Made by a program: the position numbers and the translations under genes. From NCBI RefSeq assembly GCF_003751085.1, contig NZ_RJJY01000002.1:558001-622000 (forward strand): a stretch of DNA of 64,000 bases, written 5' to 3'. Below are positions 38,716 through 49,638 of the stretch, in pieces; the first letter of the stretch is position 1; each line of letters starts with the position of its first letter. The stretch is from Micromonospora sp. Llam0 (GTDB taxonomy: Bacteria; Actinomycetota; Actinomycetes; Mycobacteriales; Micromonosporaceae). The notes under the pieces are model-generated. The model saw nothing but the letters and a program-made list of their open reading frames with translations. It searched no databases and was not told the DNA's origin.

Positions 38716-40296
38716 CTAAAGCATGAGGGCTGGTGCGGGCCGGCACAACATCGGCCCGGGCAGCAGTACGCGGAACACGGCACCACCGCCCGGCCGGTCG
38801 GACAGCTCGATCCGGCCGGCGTGACCGTCGACGATCGCCGCGACGATCGCCAGGCCGAGCCCGGAGCCGCCGCCCCGCGCCCGGGTACGGCTGGGATCCA
38901 CCCGGTACAGCCGCTCGAAGATTCGCCCGGCGTGTGCCGCCGGCACGCCGGGACCGGTGTCGGCCACCTCGATCACCGCCAGCGGCGCGTCCGCCGGCAG
39001 GTCCCGCCCGACCGCGGCGAGCGGCCGGTCCGACAGGGCACCGCCAGCGCCGGCCGGCAGGTACCCCACCCGTACGGTGATCTCGGCCGTCGGCGGGGTG
39101 TGCTGCAGCGCGTTCGCCACCAGGTTCGCGGCCACCTGGCGCAGCGCCGACTCGTCCCCGGGCACCGAGACCGGCTGCAGATCGGGTACGGCGGAGCCGA
39201 CCGGGCCGGCCGGTGCCATCCGGACCCGGCGGTCGGGGGCCCGCGCGGACGCGTCACGGATCGTGTCGGCGGCGACCGCGAGCAGATCCACCGGTCGGCG
39301 TACCGGCTGCCGACGCTGATCGAGCCGGGCCAGCAGCAGCAGGTCCTCCACCAGCAGCCCCATCCGGGCCGCCTCCGCCTCGATCCGGCGCATCGCCTCG
39401 TCGAGTTCCGGGCCGGGCGTCGCCCCGCCCCGTCGGTACAGTTCGGCGAATCCCCGGATCGAGGTGAGCGGGGTGCGCAGTTCATGCGACGCGTCCGCGA
39501 CGAACTGCCGGAGTCGCTGCTCCGAGGCGGTCCGGGCGGCGACCTCGGCCCCGATCCGGTCCAGCATCGAGTTCAGCGCCCCGCCGAGCCGGCCGACCTC
39601 GGTGTGCGGGTCGGCGTCGAGGACCCGCCGGGACAGGTTGCCGCCGGTGATCTCGGCGGCGATGCGTTCCATCCGGGTCAGCGGTCGCAGCCCGAGCCGG
39701 ACCGTCGCGGCGGCGACCAGACCGAGCAGGACCAGGATCAGCAGCACCACCGCGACGTCGATCATGAGCAGCGTGTCGGCGGTCGCGTCGACCTGGCGCA
39801 GCGAGACGCCGACCACCGCCAGCCCGCCGTCGGCGCGGGTCACCGCGAGCACCCGCCAGGATCCGTCACCGTCGGCGGCGGGCACCGTGTAGGGACGCTG
39901 GACGCCGGCCCGCTCGACCAGCGCCGGATAGTCGTCCAACTCCGGCAGGGCGGCATCCGGGTCGGAGGAGAACTGCTCGGTGAGGGTCCCGTCGGCGTCG
40001 TACAGCAGGACCGACTGGGCCGGTTGCAGGGAGGCACCGGGGAACAGCCGGGGTCGGGGACCGTCCGGGTCGAGGGTGGGCGGCGCGGATCCGGCGTACG
40101 GTCGGCTCATCAGCCGCAACTGCTCGTCGAGCCGGTCGGTCAGGCTCTGCCGCAGCAGGACCAGACCGGCCGTGTTGGCCAGCAGCAGGGCGACGGCGGT
40201 GAGGACGGCGGTGGCCAGCACCAGCCGGGACCGCAGCGTCCAGTGCGACCACCGCCGTACGGTGATCCGGGAGCGGAACCGTTTCGGGAGCCGCAT
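38716..40296 (-). CDS. Sensor histidine kinase of a two-component system
   Basis: The 526-residue kinase has two membrane helices (about 25-50 and 180-205) that flank an extracytoplasmic sensor of about 130 residues. A HAMP linker (about 205-255) follows, then a HisKA domain with the phosphorylated His271 in ASHELRTPL, then an ATPase domain with NALQHT, DTGPGVP and GSGLGLAIV. It overlaps the response-regulator stop by one base (TGATG). The signal it senses is unknown. The system is divergent from a polyphosphate-polymerase/CotH operon. Confidence 0.92.
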   Translation of the reverse strand: MRLPKRFRSRITVRRWSHWTLRSRLVLATAVLTAVALLLANTAGLVLLRQSLTDRLDEQLRLMSRPYAGSAPPTLDPDGPRPRLFPGASLQPAQSVLLYDADGTLTEQFSSDPDAALPELDDYPALVERAGVQRPYTVPAADGDGSWRVLAVTRADGGLAVVGVSLRQVDATADTLLMIDVAVVLLILVLLGLVAAATVRLGLRPLTRMERIAAEITGGNLSRRVLDADPHTEVGRLGGALNSMLDRIGAEVAARTASEQRLRQFVADASHELRTPLTSIRGFAELYRRGGATPGPELDEAMRRIEAEAARMGLLVEDLLLLARLDQRRQPVRRPVDLLAVAADTIRDASARAPDRRVRMAPAGPVGSAVPDLQPVSVPGDESALRQVAANLVANALQHTPPTAEITVRVGYLPAGAGGALSDRPLAAVGRDLPADAPLAVIEVADTGPGVPAAHAGRIFERLYRVDPSRTRARGGGSGLGLAIVAAIVDGHAGRIELSDRPGGGAVFRVLLPGPMLCRPAPALML

Positions 40297-41051
40297 CAGA
40301 CACCGCCCGATCGGGGCAGTCGCAGCGTGTAGCCGACCCCCCGGACGGTGTGGATCAGAGCCGGCTCATGCTGGTCGACCTTCTTGCGCAGGTAGTAGAC
40401 GTACGACTCGACGATCCGGCCGTCGCCGTCGAAGTCGTAGCTCCACACCCGGTCCAGGATCTGGCTCTTGCTGACCACCCGGCCGGCGTTGACCAGCAGA
40501 TACCGCAGCAGGTTGAACTCGGTCGGCGACAGGTCGACGCGCTGGCCGGCCCGGCGTACCTCGTGGGCGTCCTCGTCGAGCTCCAGGTCGGCGTAGCGCA
40601 GCACCCGGTCGGTCGGCTCGGGCTCGTCGACGACGCCGCTGCGCCGCAGGATCGCCCGGATCCGCAGCACCACCTCCTCCAGGCTGAACGGCTTGGCGAC
40701 GTAGTCGTCGGCTCCGACGGTCAGCCCGGCGATCCGGTCCTGCACCGCGTCCCGCGCGGTCAGGAACAGCACGGGTACGTGCCGGCGGCCGCCCCGGCGC
40801 ATCGTCCGGGCCACTTCGAAGCCGTCCAGATCCGGCATCATCACGTCGAGGACCACCAGATCCGGCTCGAACTCCTCGATCGCCACCAGGGCGGCCCGGC
40901 CGCCGTCGACCGCCCGGACGTCGAACCGGATCAGCCGCAACGTGGCGGCGAGCAGGGCGCAGATGTTCGGCTCGTCGTCGACGACCAGGATCCGGGGAGC
41001 CCGGTCCGGTCCGGCGTCGGCTGCCTGGCCGATCTCGGCGGATGAGGTCAT
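40296..41051 (-). CDS. OmpR-family response regulator
   Basis: The 251-residue regulator has a receiver domain with the acidic pair Asp25-Asp26, phospho-acceptor Asp69 in VLDVMMPD, and the conserved lysine in AKPFSLEE. It is followed by a winged-helix DNA-binding domain ending HTVRGVGYTLR. The ATG at 41051 gives the standard length, although no clear ribosome-binding site precedes it. It is the first gene of the regulator-kinase-sensor unit and faces the VTC gene across a 201-bp gap, so control of that operon is plausible. Confidence 0.92.
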   Translation of the reverse strand: MTSSAEIGQAADAGPDRAPRILVVDDEPNICALLAATLRLIRFDVRAVDGGRAALVAIEEFEPDLVVLDVMMPDLDGFEVARTMRRGGRRHVPVLFLTARDAVQDRIAGLTVGADDYVAKPFSLEEVVLRIRAILRRSGVVDEPEPTDRVLRYADLELDEDAHEVRRAGQRVDLSPTEFNLLRYLLVNAGRVVSKSQILDRVWSYDFDGDGRIVESYVYYLRKKVDQHEPALIHTVRGVGYTLRLPRSGGV

Positions 41052-41204
41052 CAGCCATGCATACCGGCGCAGTCTCGGAGCCGGCTGGGAGCCAGCTGTG
41101 GGGTGACCGGGCGACCGCAGACACCCCCGGCCACCCGTCGGCCATCTGCCGTTTACCTGAACATCGCAGCCCGTTCCGAGGTTGTTTTGATCTGCGCGGT
41201 GTTT

Positions 41205-41244
41205 CCTCACCTTCACACCGAATCCGCCCTACCTGAAGGTGAGG
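41205..41244 (+). promoter_or_regulatory. Inverted repeat enclosing the ribosome-binding site of the VTC gene
   Basis: CCTCACCTTCA at 41205-41215 is perfectly complementary to TGAAGGTGAGG at 41234-41244. The right arm contains the purine-rich ribosome-binding site (GAAGGTGAGG), which ends 8 bases before the ATG at 41253. If transcribed, the two arms would form an 11-pair stem with an 18-base loop that hides this site. As DNA the same repeat could instead be an operator. Confidence 0.65.
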
Positions 41245-41252
41245 ACCTGCCC

Positions 41253-42170
41253 ATGCGACCCCAATCGGCACCGCCGACGGCGACCGGCCCAGGACCGGAC
41301 GACCGGGCCGGTCACGGCGCGGACGACCGGGCCGGTCACGCGCTGCGGGGCGTCACCCGGCTGCACGCGTTCAACCGGTACGAGATCAAGTACCTGGTCG
41401 ACAACGCGGCGGTGCCGGCGCTGCGTGACCGGCTCGCCCGCCGACTCGACCGGGACAGCCATGCCGGGACCACCGGGTACGGGGTGTGGAGCCTCTACTA
41501 CGACACCGACGACCTGCGGTTCTACTGGGAGAAGATCGAAGGGCTGCGGTTCCGCCGCAAACTGCGGATCCGGCACTACGGTGACCGGACCGGCATCGAC
41601 GACGACACCACCGTGCACGTCGAGATCAAGCAGCGGGTCAACCGGGTCACCCAGAAACGGCGGATCGCGCTGCCGTACCGACTGGCCCGTCAACTCTGCG
41701 ACGGCCGCACCATGATCGACCACGCCGAGCCGCAGCGGGGCTTCGTGCAGGAGGTCCTCAGCCTGGTCAACGGCCTGGACCTACGCCCGGTGGCGATCAC
41801 CGGCTACCACCGGCAGGCGTTCGTCGGCACCGGCACCGATCTCGGCCTGCGGGTAACCCTGGACACCCGGGTCCGGGGTCGAGACCGTGACCTGCGCCTG
41901 GGCGTCGACGCCGAGAACCGGTTCATCGTCCCGCCGTGGCGTTCGATCATGGAGGTGAAGGCGAACGAACGGGTTCCGTACTGGCTGACCGACCTCGCCG
42001 CGAAGGCCGACCTGTCGGTCGTGCGGGTCAGCAAGTACTGCCAGTGCGTCGAGGCGTTCGGGCGGGCCCCGCGGTCGGTGTTCCACCTGCCGGCCGACGC
42101 GCCACCACCGGAGCCGGACCGGCCGGTCGGCGAACTGCTGGCCGTCGGCGCGAGCGGCGGGCGGGCCTGA
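41253..42170 (+). CDS. VTC-domain polyphosphate polymerase-like protein
   Basis: The 305-residue protein has a short charged N-terminus followed by a VTC domain: FNRYEIKYLVD at the start, the YYDTDDLRFYWEKIEGLRFRRK.RIR stretch with nucleotide- and phosphate-binding basic residues, VHVEIKQR, and IMEVKANERVPYWL near the end. In yeast Vtc4 this tunnel-like domain makes polyphosphate from ATP. No membrane helix is present, but the next gene encodes a membrane protein, and the three-gene order VTC-DUF4956-CotH is compact. Activity of the bacterial protein is inferred. Confidence 0.85.
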   Translation: MRPQSAPPTATGPGPDDRAGHGADDRAGHALRGVTRLHAFNRYEIKYLVDNAAVPALRDRLARRLDRDSHAGTTGYGVWSLYYDTDDLRFYWEKIEGLRFRRKLRIRHYGDRTGIDDDTTVHVEIKQRVNRVTQKRRIALPYRLARQLCDGRTMIDHAEPQRGFVQEVLSLVNGLDLRPVAITGYHRQAFVGTGTDLGLRVTLDTRVRGRDRDLRLGVDAENRFIVPPWRSIMEVKANERVPYWLTDLAAKADLSVVRVSKYCQCVEAFGRAPRSVFHLPADAPPPEPDRPVGELLAVGASGGRA

Positions 42171-42171
42171 C

Positions 42172-42849
42172 ATGGACATCACCTTCCAGGACCTGTCCAG
42201 CACGTTCAGCCTCGGCGACATCGCCGCGTCGCTGGCGCTGTCCTTCGTGCTCAGCGCGATCATCGGCTGGGTCTACCGGGCCACCCACCGCAACGTGTCC
42301 TACAGCCAGTCGTACGTCCAGACACTGATCATCCTCGGCATGCTGATCTCGTTGATCATGCTGGTCGTCGGCTCCAACATCGCCCGCGCCTTCGCCCTGG
42401 TCGGCGCGCTGTCCGTGGTCCGGTTCCGCAACGCGATCAAGGAGACCCGCGACGTCGGCTTCATCTTCCTGGTGATGGGCGTCGGCATGGCCTGCGGCAC
42501 CCGGTTCTACCTGCTCGCGGTGATCGCCACGGTCGCGATCTGCCTGATCATCGGGGTGATGTACCGCTTCAACTGGTTCGCACTCAACGTGCAACGCCAG
42601 GTGGTGAAGGTGCAGGTGCCACCGGACCGCGACCACACGCACGCCGTGCAGGACGTGCTGCTGCGGCTGACCACCGAGTTCGAGCTGGTCAGCATCGAGT
42701 CGATCCGGGGCGGCGCGCTGACCGAGCTGATGTACACGGTCAGGTTGAAGAAGGGATCCGAGCCGGGTGAGCTGATCGCGGCGTTGAGCCAACTGACCGG
42801 CGGTCAACGGGTCACGGTGCTCACCGGATACGACCAGACGGATCTGTGA
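42172..42849 (+). CDS. DUF4956 membrane protein
   Basis: The 225-residue protein has four membrane helices (about residues 18-125). The conserved loop GALSVVRFRNAIKETRDVGF lies between helices 2 and 3, and a soluble domain of about 95 residues at the C-terminus looks ACT-like. It starts one base after the VTC stop codon and its stop overlaps the CotH start (TGATG). Function is unknown. Its position suggests a membrane partner of the VTC domain, as a channel or anchor. Confidence 0.85.
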   Translation: MDITFQDLSSTFSLGDIAASLALSFVLSAIIGWVYRATHRNVSYSQSYVQTLIILGMLISLIMLVVGSNIARAFALVGALSVVRFRNAIKETRDVGFIFLVMGVGMACGTRFYLLAVIATVAICLIIGVMYRFNWFALNVQRQVVKVQVPPDRDHTHAVQDVLLRLTTEFELVSIESIRGGALTELMYTVRLKKGSEPGELIAALSQLTGGQRVTVLTGYDQTDL

Positions 42850-44447
42850 TGAGCGGTACAGCGTCCGCCCCGAACCCGCCGGCCGCGCCGTCGGTCGCCC
42901 CGCCGAAGCGCCGGTGGCGGCACCGGATCCCGCTGCGGGTCCGGCACAACTACCGGCTGCTCGCCAGCTGCACCGCCTTCCTGCTGGTGGTGACGGTCGT
43001 GCTGGGCAGCACCCGGATCCAGCCGTACGTCACCAGCGCGGCCGACGCCGCGACCGATCTGGTGACGGTCGACATCGCCGGCACCGTCGACCTGTTCGAT
43101 TCGACGGTGGCTCACGAGATCTCGCTGGTCTTCGCCGACGCCGACTACCAGCGGATGCTCGACGCCTACTTCACTGACGGCGAGAAGGAGTACGTCGAGG
43201 CCGACCTGGTGGTCGACTCGACCACGATCCCGAGCGTGGGCATCCGGCTCAAAGGCAACTCCACCCTGTCCGGTCTGACCCGCGACGGTGAGACCGCCCA
43301 ACGTGGCGGGGCCGCACCCGGCGGCGGCCAGTTCGGCGGTGGGCAGCGACCCGACGGCGGCCAGTTCGGTGGAGGGCAGCGACCCGACGGCGGACAGGGC
43401 CAGCAGCAGGGCGCCGGCGGGCCGGGCGGCGGTATGGGCCGGGCCGGGCTGGCCGCCGAGGAGCCGGAAACCCTGCCCTGGCTGATCAGCTTCGACACGT
43501 TCGTCGAGGGGCGGCGCTACCAGGGACTGCAGGAGATCGCGGTGCGGGTCGGCGGAATGGGCGGCGGCACCGCCGTGGCCAACGAGGCCCTCGCCCTGTC
43601 GCTGCTCGGCACCGCCGGGATGACCACCCAGCGGTACGCGTACAGCGCGTTCACGGTCAACGACCGGCCGACCACCGGCCGCCTCGTGGTGGAACACCCC
43701 GACGAGCACTACGCCGCCGGGCTGGGTGACAGTGGCGTGCTCTACAAGTCGTTGGCCGGCGGTTCGTTCACCTACCAGGGCGAGGATCCGGTCGAGTACC
43801 AGGACGACTTCAAGCAGATCAACCTCACCGGAAGCCAGGACCTGCAGCCGGCGATCAACCTGATCCGCTGGATGTCCGAGGCGTCCGACGACGAGTTCGA
43901 CGACGAGCTGGCCGATTACGTCGACGTCGAGTCGTTCGCCCGCTACGTCGCCGCCCAGAACCTGCTGCTCAACTTCGACGACATGGCCGGTCCCGGCCGC
44001 AACTACTACCTCTGGTACGACCTGGCCACCCGGAAGTTCACGGTGGTCAGCTGGGACCACAACCTGACGTTCAGTGGCGACGCCACCCTCGGGCCGCAGG
44101 ACGCGGTGACCATGGGCGGTGGCCGGTTCGGTGGCGGTCCCGGCGCTGCCCAGCAGGGCGGCGGTCCCGGCGCCGCACAACAGGACGGCGGTCCCGGCCG
44201 GTCGACGGGCCACCCGCTCAAGGAGCGGTTCCTGGCCAGCCAGGCGTTCGCCGAGGTGTACGCCACCGCGTACCGCGATCTCTACCAGCGGATGTTCGCC
44301 AGCGGCGCGGCGACGGCCGCGTTGGACGGCCTGACCGCCGTCCTGACGACCGTCGACGGCCGGGACGACGCGGCGGTCACGACCGAGCTGGAACAGCTGC
44401 GGGCCACGGTCGAGCAGCGGACAGAAAGCCTGCGCGATCAGGTGTGA
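42849..44447 (+). CDS. CotH-family secreted/membrane-anchored protein kinase-like protein
   Basis: The protein has 532 residues. A basic N-terminus and one membrane helix (about residues 35-55) are followed by an extracytoplasmic CotH domain. Landmarks are LVFADADYQRML, GIRLKGNSTL, WLISFDTFVEGRRYQGLQE, YVAAQNLLLNFDD and VVSWDHNLTF. CotH of Bacillus is an atypical kinase that phosphorylates spore-coat proteins. Two Gly/Gln-rich insertions are present: GGQFGGGQRPD repeats at residues 159-180 and GGGPGAAQQ repeats near 430-450. The ATG at 42849 overlaps the DUF4956 stop; a GTG three bases earlier is possible. Confidence 0.85.
   Translation: MSGTASAPNPPAAPSVAPPKRRWRHRIPLRVRHNYRLLASCTAFLLVVTVVLGSTRIQPYVTSAADAATDLVTVDIAGTVDLFDSTVAHEISLVFADADYQRMLDAYFTDGEKEYVEADLVVDSTTIPSVGIRLKGNSTLSGLTRDGETAQRGGAAPGGGQFGGGQRPDGGQFGGGQRPDGGQGQQQGAGGPGGGMGRAGLAAEEPETLPWLISFDTFVEGRRYQGLQEIAVRVGGMGGGTAVANEALALSLLGTAGMTTQRYAYSAFTVNDRPTTGRLVVEHPDEHYAAGLGDSGVLYKSLAGGSFTYQGEDPVEYQDDFKQINLTGSQDLQPAINLIRWMSEASDDEFDDELADYVDVESFARYVAAQNLLLNFDDMAGPGRNYYLWYDLATRKFTVVSWDHNLTFSGDATLGPQDAVTMGGGRFGGGPGAAQQGGGPGAAQQDGGPGRSTGHPLKERFLASQAFAEVYATAYRDLYQRMFASGAATAALDGLTAVLTTVDGRDDAAVTTELEQLRATVEQRTESLRDQV
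43323..43388 (+). repeat. Tandem 33-bp repeats inside the CotH-family gene
   Basis: Two 33-base units at 43323-43355 and 43356-43388 differ at only two positions and encode GGQFGGGQRPD twice; a partial third copy follows. Copy-number changes would keep the frame. Confidence 0.85.
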
Positions 44448-44523
44448 GCGACCTCCGGCGGCCGTAGAGTCGGTGACCGTACGCTACCGATCGACCCGTC
44501 GCCAGCCGGAAGGAGCTTCGTCG

Positions 44524-44922
44524 ATGGCCAAGCCACCGTTGCCGCAACACCTGGTCGAGATGCTGGGGCGACCGAACCTGTCGGTGATGGGCACGGTGAA
44601 CCCGAGCGGCGCGCCGGTCACCGTCGCCACCTGGTACCTGTGGGACGACGGCCGGGTGCTGCTCAACCTGGATGCCGGGCGCAAGCGGTTGGAGCATCTG
44701 CGGGCCGACCCAAGGGTGTCACTGACCGTGCTGGACGGCGACTCCTGGTACCGGCACGTCAGCCTGCACGGCAGGGTGACCATCGAGCCGGACCCCGAGC
44801 TGACCGGGATCGACCGGCTCGCCCGGCATTACACCGGTGACCGCTACGCGGACCGGGAGCGCCCCCGGGTGTCCGCCTGGCTGACCGTGGAGTCCTACCA
44901 CGCCTGGGGCTTCGACCGCTGA
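44524..44922 (+). CDS. PPOX-class F420- or FMN-dependent split-barrel enzyme
   Basis: The 132-residue protein belongs to the pyridoxamine-phosphate-oxidase-like split-barrel family: the strand order NLSVMGTVNPSGAPVTVATWY, GRVLLNLDAGRKRLEHLRADPRVSLTVLD and HVSLHGRVTI is typical of TIGR03618-type F420-binding proteins. A clear AAGGAG precedes the ATG at 44524. Substrate is unknown. Confidence 0.85.
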   Translation: MAKPPLPQHLVEMLGRPNLSVMGTVNPSGAPVTVATWYLWDDGRVLLNLDAGRKRLEHLRADPRVSLTVLDGDSWYRHVSLHGRVTIEPDPELTGIDRLARHYTGDRYADRERPRVSAWLTVESYHAWGFDR

Positions 44923-44993
44923 CCTCCGCTCCCAGCGAACCACCCACCGTCGCGCGGGTCACGGCCCGTTCAGGTCGGTCGCGGCCGGGCAAA

Positions 44994-45044
44994 TAGAATG
45001 GCCCGGAATCAACCGCCGCCGGCCGGTACCCGACGTACCGGCCG
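44994..45044 (+). promoter_or_regulatory. Putative promoter and leader hairpin of the glycyl-tRNA synthetase gene
   Basis: A -10-like TAGAAT lies at 44994-44999. A perfect 10-pair hairpin follows at 45020-45044 (CGGCCGGTAC with GTACCGGCCG, five-base loop), 22 bases before the GTG at 45067. It may be a structured leader. I could not find the conserved T-box element or specifier loop, so a glycine T-box is not claimed. Confidence 0.35.
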
Positions 45045-45066
45045 TCACCGACCTTGGGAGCAATTC

Positions 45067-48054
<2,988 letters not shown>

Positions 48055-48063
48055 CCCGGCGGC

Positions 48064-48798
48064 GTGGTCCGCCGGCCGTGCTACCGTCTGTCAGTCCACA
48101 CTCGGTGTCGACGAGGAAGGCGGGGGCCGGCCATCACGTCTCCGGGAGCCTGCGACACGCACCCGTCCGCCGGTGCCGCCACGGCCGCGCCGCACGGTTG
48201 GGTGAACGGGCCTGCCGGGCCGGTCCGTAACGTACCGAATCTGATCACCACGGTCCGGACCGTGGTCGCCGTCGGCCTGGCCGTGCTGGCCGTCGTCGGC
48301 GACAGCGCGCTGCTCACCGGCGTCGCGATCACGTGTTACTGGGTCGGTGACATGGCGGACGGTCTGGCCGCCCGGCTGCTGCGGCAGGAGACCCGGTTCG
48401 GTGCCGTCTACGACATCGTCTGCGACCGGGTCTGTTGCCTGGCGGTCGCCGCCGCGTTGATTCCGCTGCTGCCGTCGATGGCCGTGCCGCTGGTCATCTT
48501 CGTCGTGCAGTTCGTCGTGGTGGATCTGGTGCTGAGCCTGAGTTTCCTGCGGTGGCCGCTGCTGAGCCCGAACTACTTCCATCTTGTGCACACCCAGGTG
48601 TACCGGTTCAACTGGTCGCCGGTGGCGAAGGCGTTGAACACCGGTGGCCTGGTGCTGCTGGTGGTGCTGGCACCGTCGCCGGTGCTCCCGGTGGCGTTCA
48701 CCTTGGCCATCGCCGTGGTGAAGCTCGCTTCGCTCGTCGTGGTGGCCCGGATCCCGCTCGCTGTCGACCTTCCGGGTCTGCGCGCCGCCTCCTCGTGA
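48064..48798 (+). CDS. CDP-alcohol phosphatidyltransferase-family membrane enzyme
   Basis: The protein carries the complete CDP-alcohol phosphotransferase motif D..DG..AR........G...D...D within MADGLAARLLRQETRFGAVYDIVCD, and several membrane helices. Such enzymes swap CMP for an alcohol (for example inositol phosphate, glycerol phosphate or serine) on CDP-diacylglycerol. The start is uncertain. The domain begins at NVPNLITTVRT, just after an in-frame GTG at 48202; the GTG at 48064 is the longest option and has no clear ribosome-binding site. The next gene overlaps by four bases. Confidence 0.8.
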   Translation: MVRRPCYRLSVHTRCRRGRRGPAITSPGACDTHPSAGAATAAPHGWVNGPAGPVRNVPNLITTVRTVVAVGLAVLAVVGDSALLTGVAITCYWVGDMADGLAARLLRQETRFGAVYDIVCDRVCCLAVAAALIPLLPSMAVPLVIFVVQFVVVDLVLSLSFLRWPLLSPNYFHLVHTQVYRFNWSPVAKALNTGGLVLLVVLAPSPVLPVAFTLAIAVVKLASLVVVARIPLAVDLPGLRAASS

Positions 48799-49457
48799 TC
48801 GCGGTTCTGCTGGCCACCGTCGCGGTGGGTGCGTTGTCGGCGGTGTCGCCGGTGACTCCGATCGAGCCGTACCTGATCGCGTTGACCGCCACCACGTCCT
48901 ATCAACCGGTCGCGTTGGGTGTCGCTGCGGCGCTCGGTCAGACCGCCGCCAAGCTCGCCATGTTCCTGGCGTCGCGGGGGGTGATCCGGTCGCCGTGGCT
49001 GCGCCGGTGGCTGGACAAGCGGACCGCTCCGAAGGCGGCGGCCACGACCAGCGTGGCGGCGGCCGACGGCACGACGGCGGCGGATACGACACCGGCCGAC
49101 GGCATGACGACGGACCCGACGGCGGACGGCACGACGGCGGCGGACGGCAGGTCGCGGGCCGGATGGTTCCGCCGGATCGGTCCGGCGATCGGCGACCGGC
49201 TGCCGCCGGGGCTGCGCAGCAGGTTGTCCGGCTGGGCGGGCTGGGTGGCCAGGGAGCACCGCCGGCTGTACGAGCCGGCGTTCGTCGTCCCCACTCTGTT
49301 CGCCAGCAGCGTGATCGGGGTGCCTCCGCTGCTGGTCACGACGGTGGTGGCCGGTGGCACCCGGATGCCGGCCAGCGTGTTCACAGTGGTCTGCTTCGTC
49401 GGCAGATCGATCCGGTTCGTCACCCTTGCGATGGTTCCGAGCTGGTTCACCGGCTGA
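48795..49457 (+). CDS. DedA/YqaA-like (VTT-type) membrane protein with repeat insertion
   Basis: The 220-residue protein has two N-terminal helices with ALGQTAAKLAMFLASRG, resembling the G..xG..xxY..G region of VTT/DedA-like proteins, and two helices near the C-terminus. Between them lies a Thr/Ala/Asp-rich stretch of about 45 residues encoded by near-repeats. The GTG at 48795 overlaps the previous stop as GTGA, so it is coupled to the phosphatidyltransferase. A role in lipid handling is inferred from that link and the family. Confidence 0.7.
   Translation: MIAVLLATVAVGALSAVSPVTPIEPYLIALTATTSYQPVALGVAAALGQTAAKLAMFLASRGVIRSPWLRRWLDKRTAPKAAATTSVAAADGTTAADTTPADGMTTDPTADGTTAADGRSRAGWFRRIGPAIGDRLPPGLRSRLSGWAGWVAREHRRLYEPAFVVPTLFASSVIGVPPLLVTTVVAGGTRMPASVFTVVCFVGRSIRFVTLAMVPSWFTG
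49065..49144 (+). repeat. Two identical 20-bp repeats 60 bp apart in the VTT-type gene
   Basis: The same 20-base sequence starts at 49065 and 49125, encoding DGTTAAD in both places. The bases between are degenerate copies. The spacing is a multiple of three. Confidence 0.8.
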
Positions 49458-49638
49458 GCGTTTATCAAACCGTTACACGCCTAGCCCTTGCCGGAAACAG
49501 AGCCGACAGTCCCTAATTTGTCCAACGGCTTAACAAAACCTCGGTGATCGCGTCGTGGCAGCGCGTTTACCGGGCCAGACGGGACGGCCATCGGCGGGTC
49601 GGCCCACCAGACAGTGTTCACCAGGACTAGGAGACCAC

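Noticed and set aside
44923..45066. A glycine T-box riboswitch before the synthetase gene
   Set aside because: No conserved T-box sequence, specifier loop or terminator/antiterminator pair is visible; only one hairpin is present.
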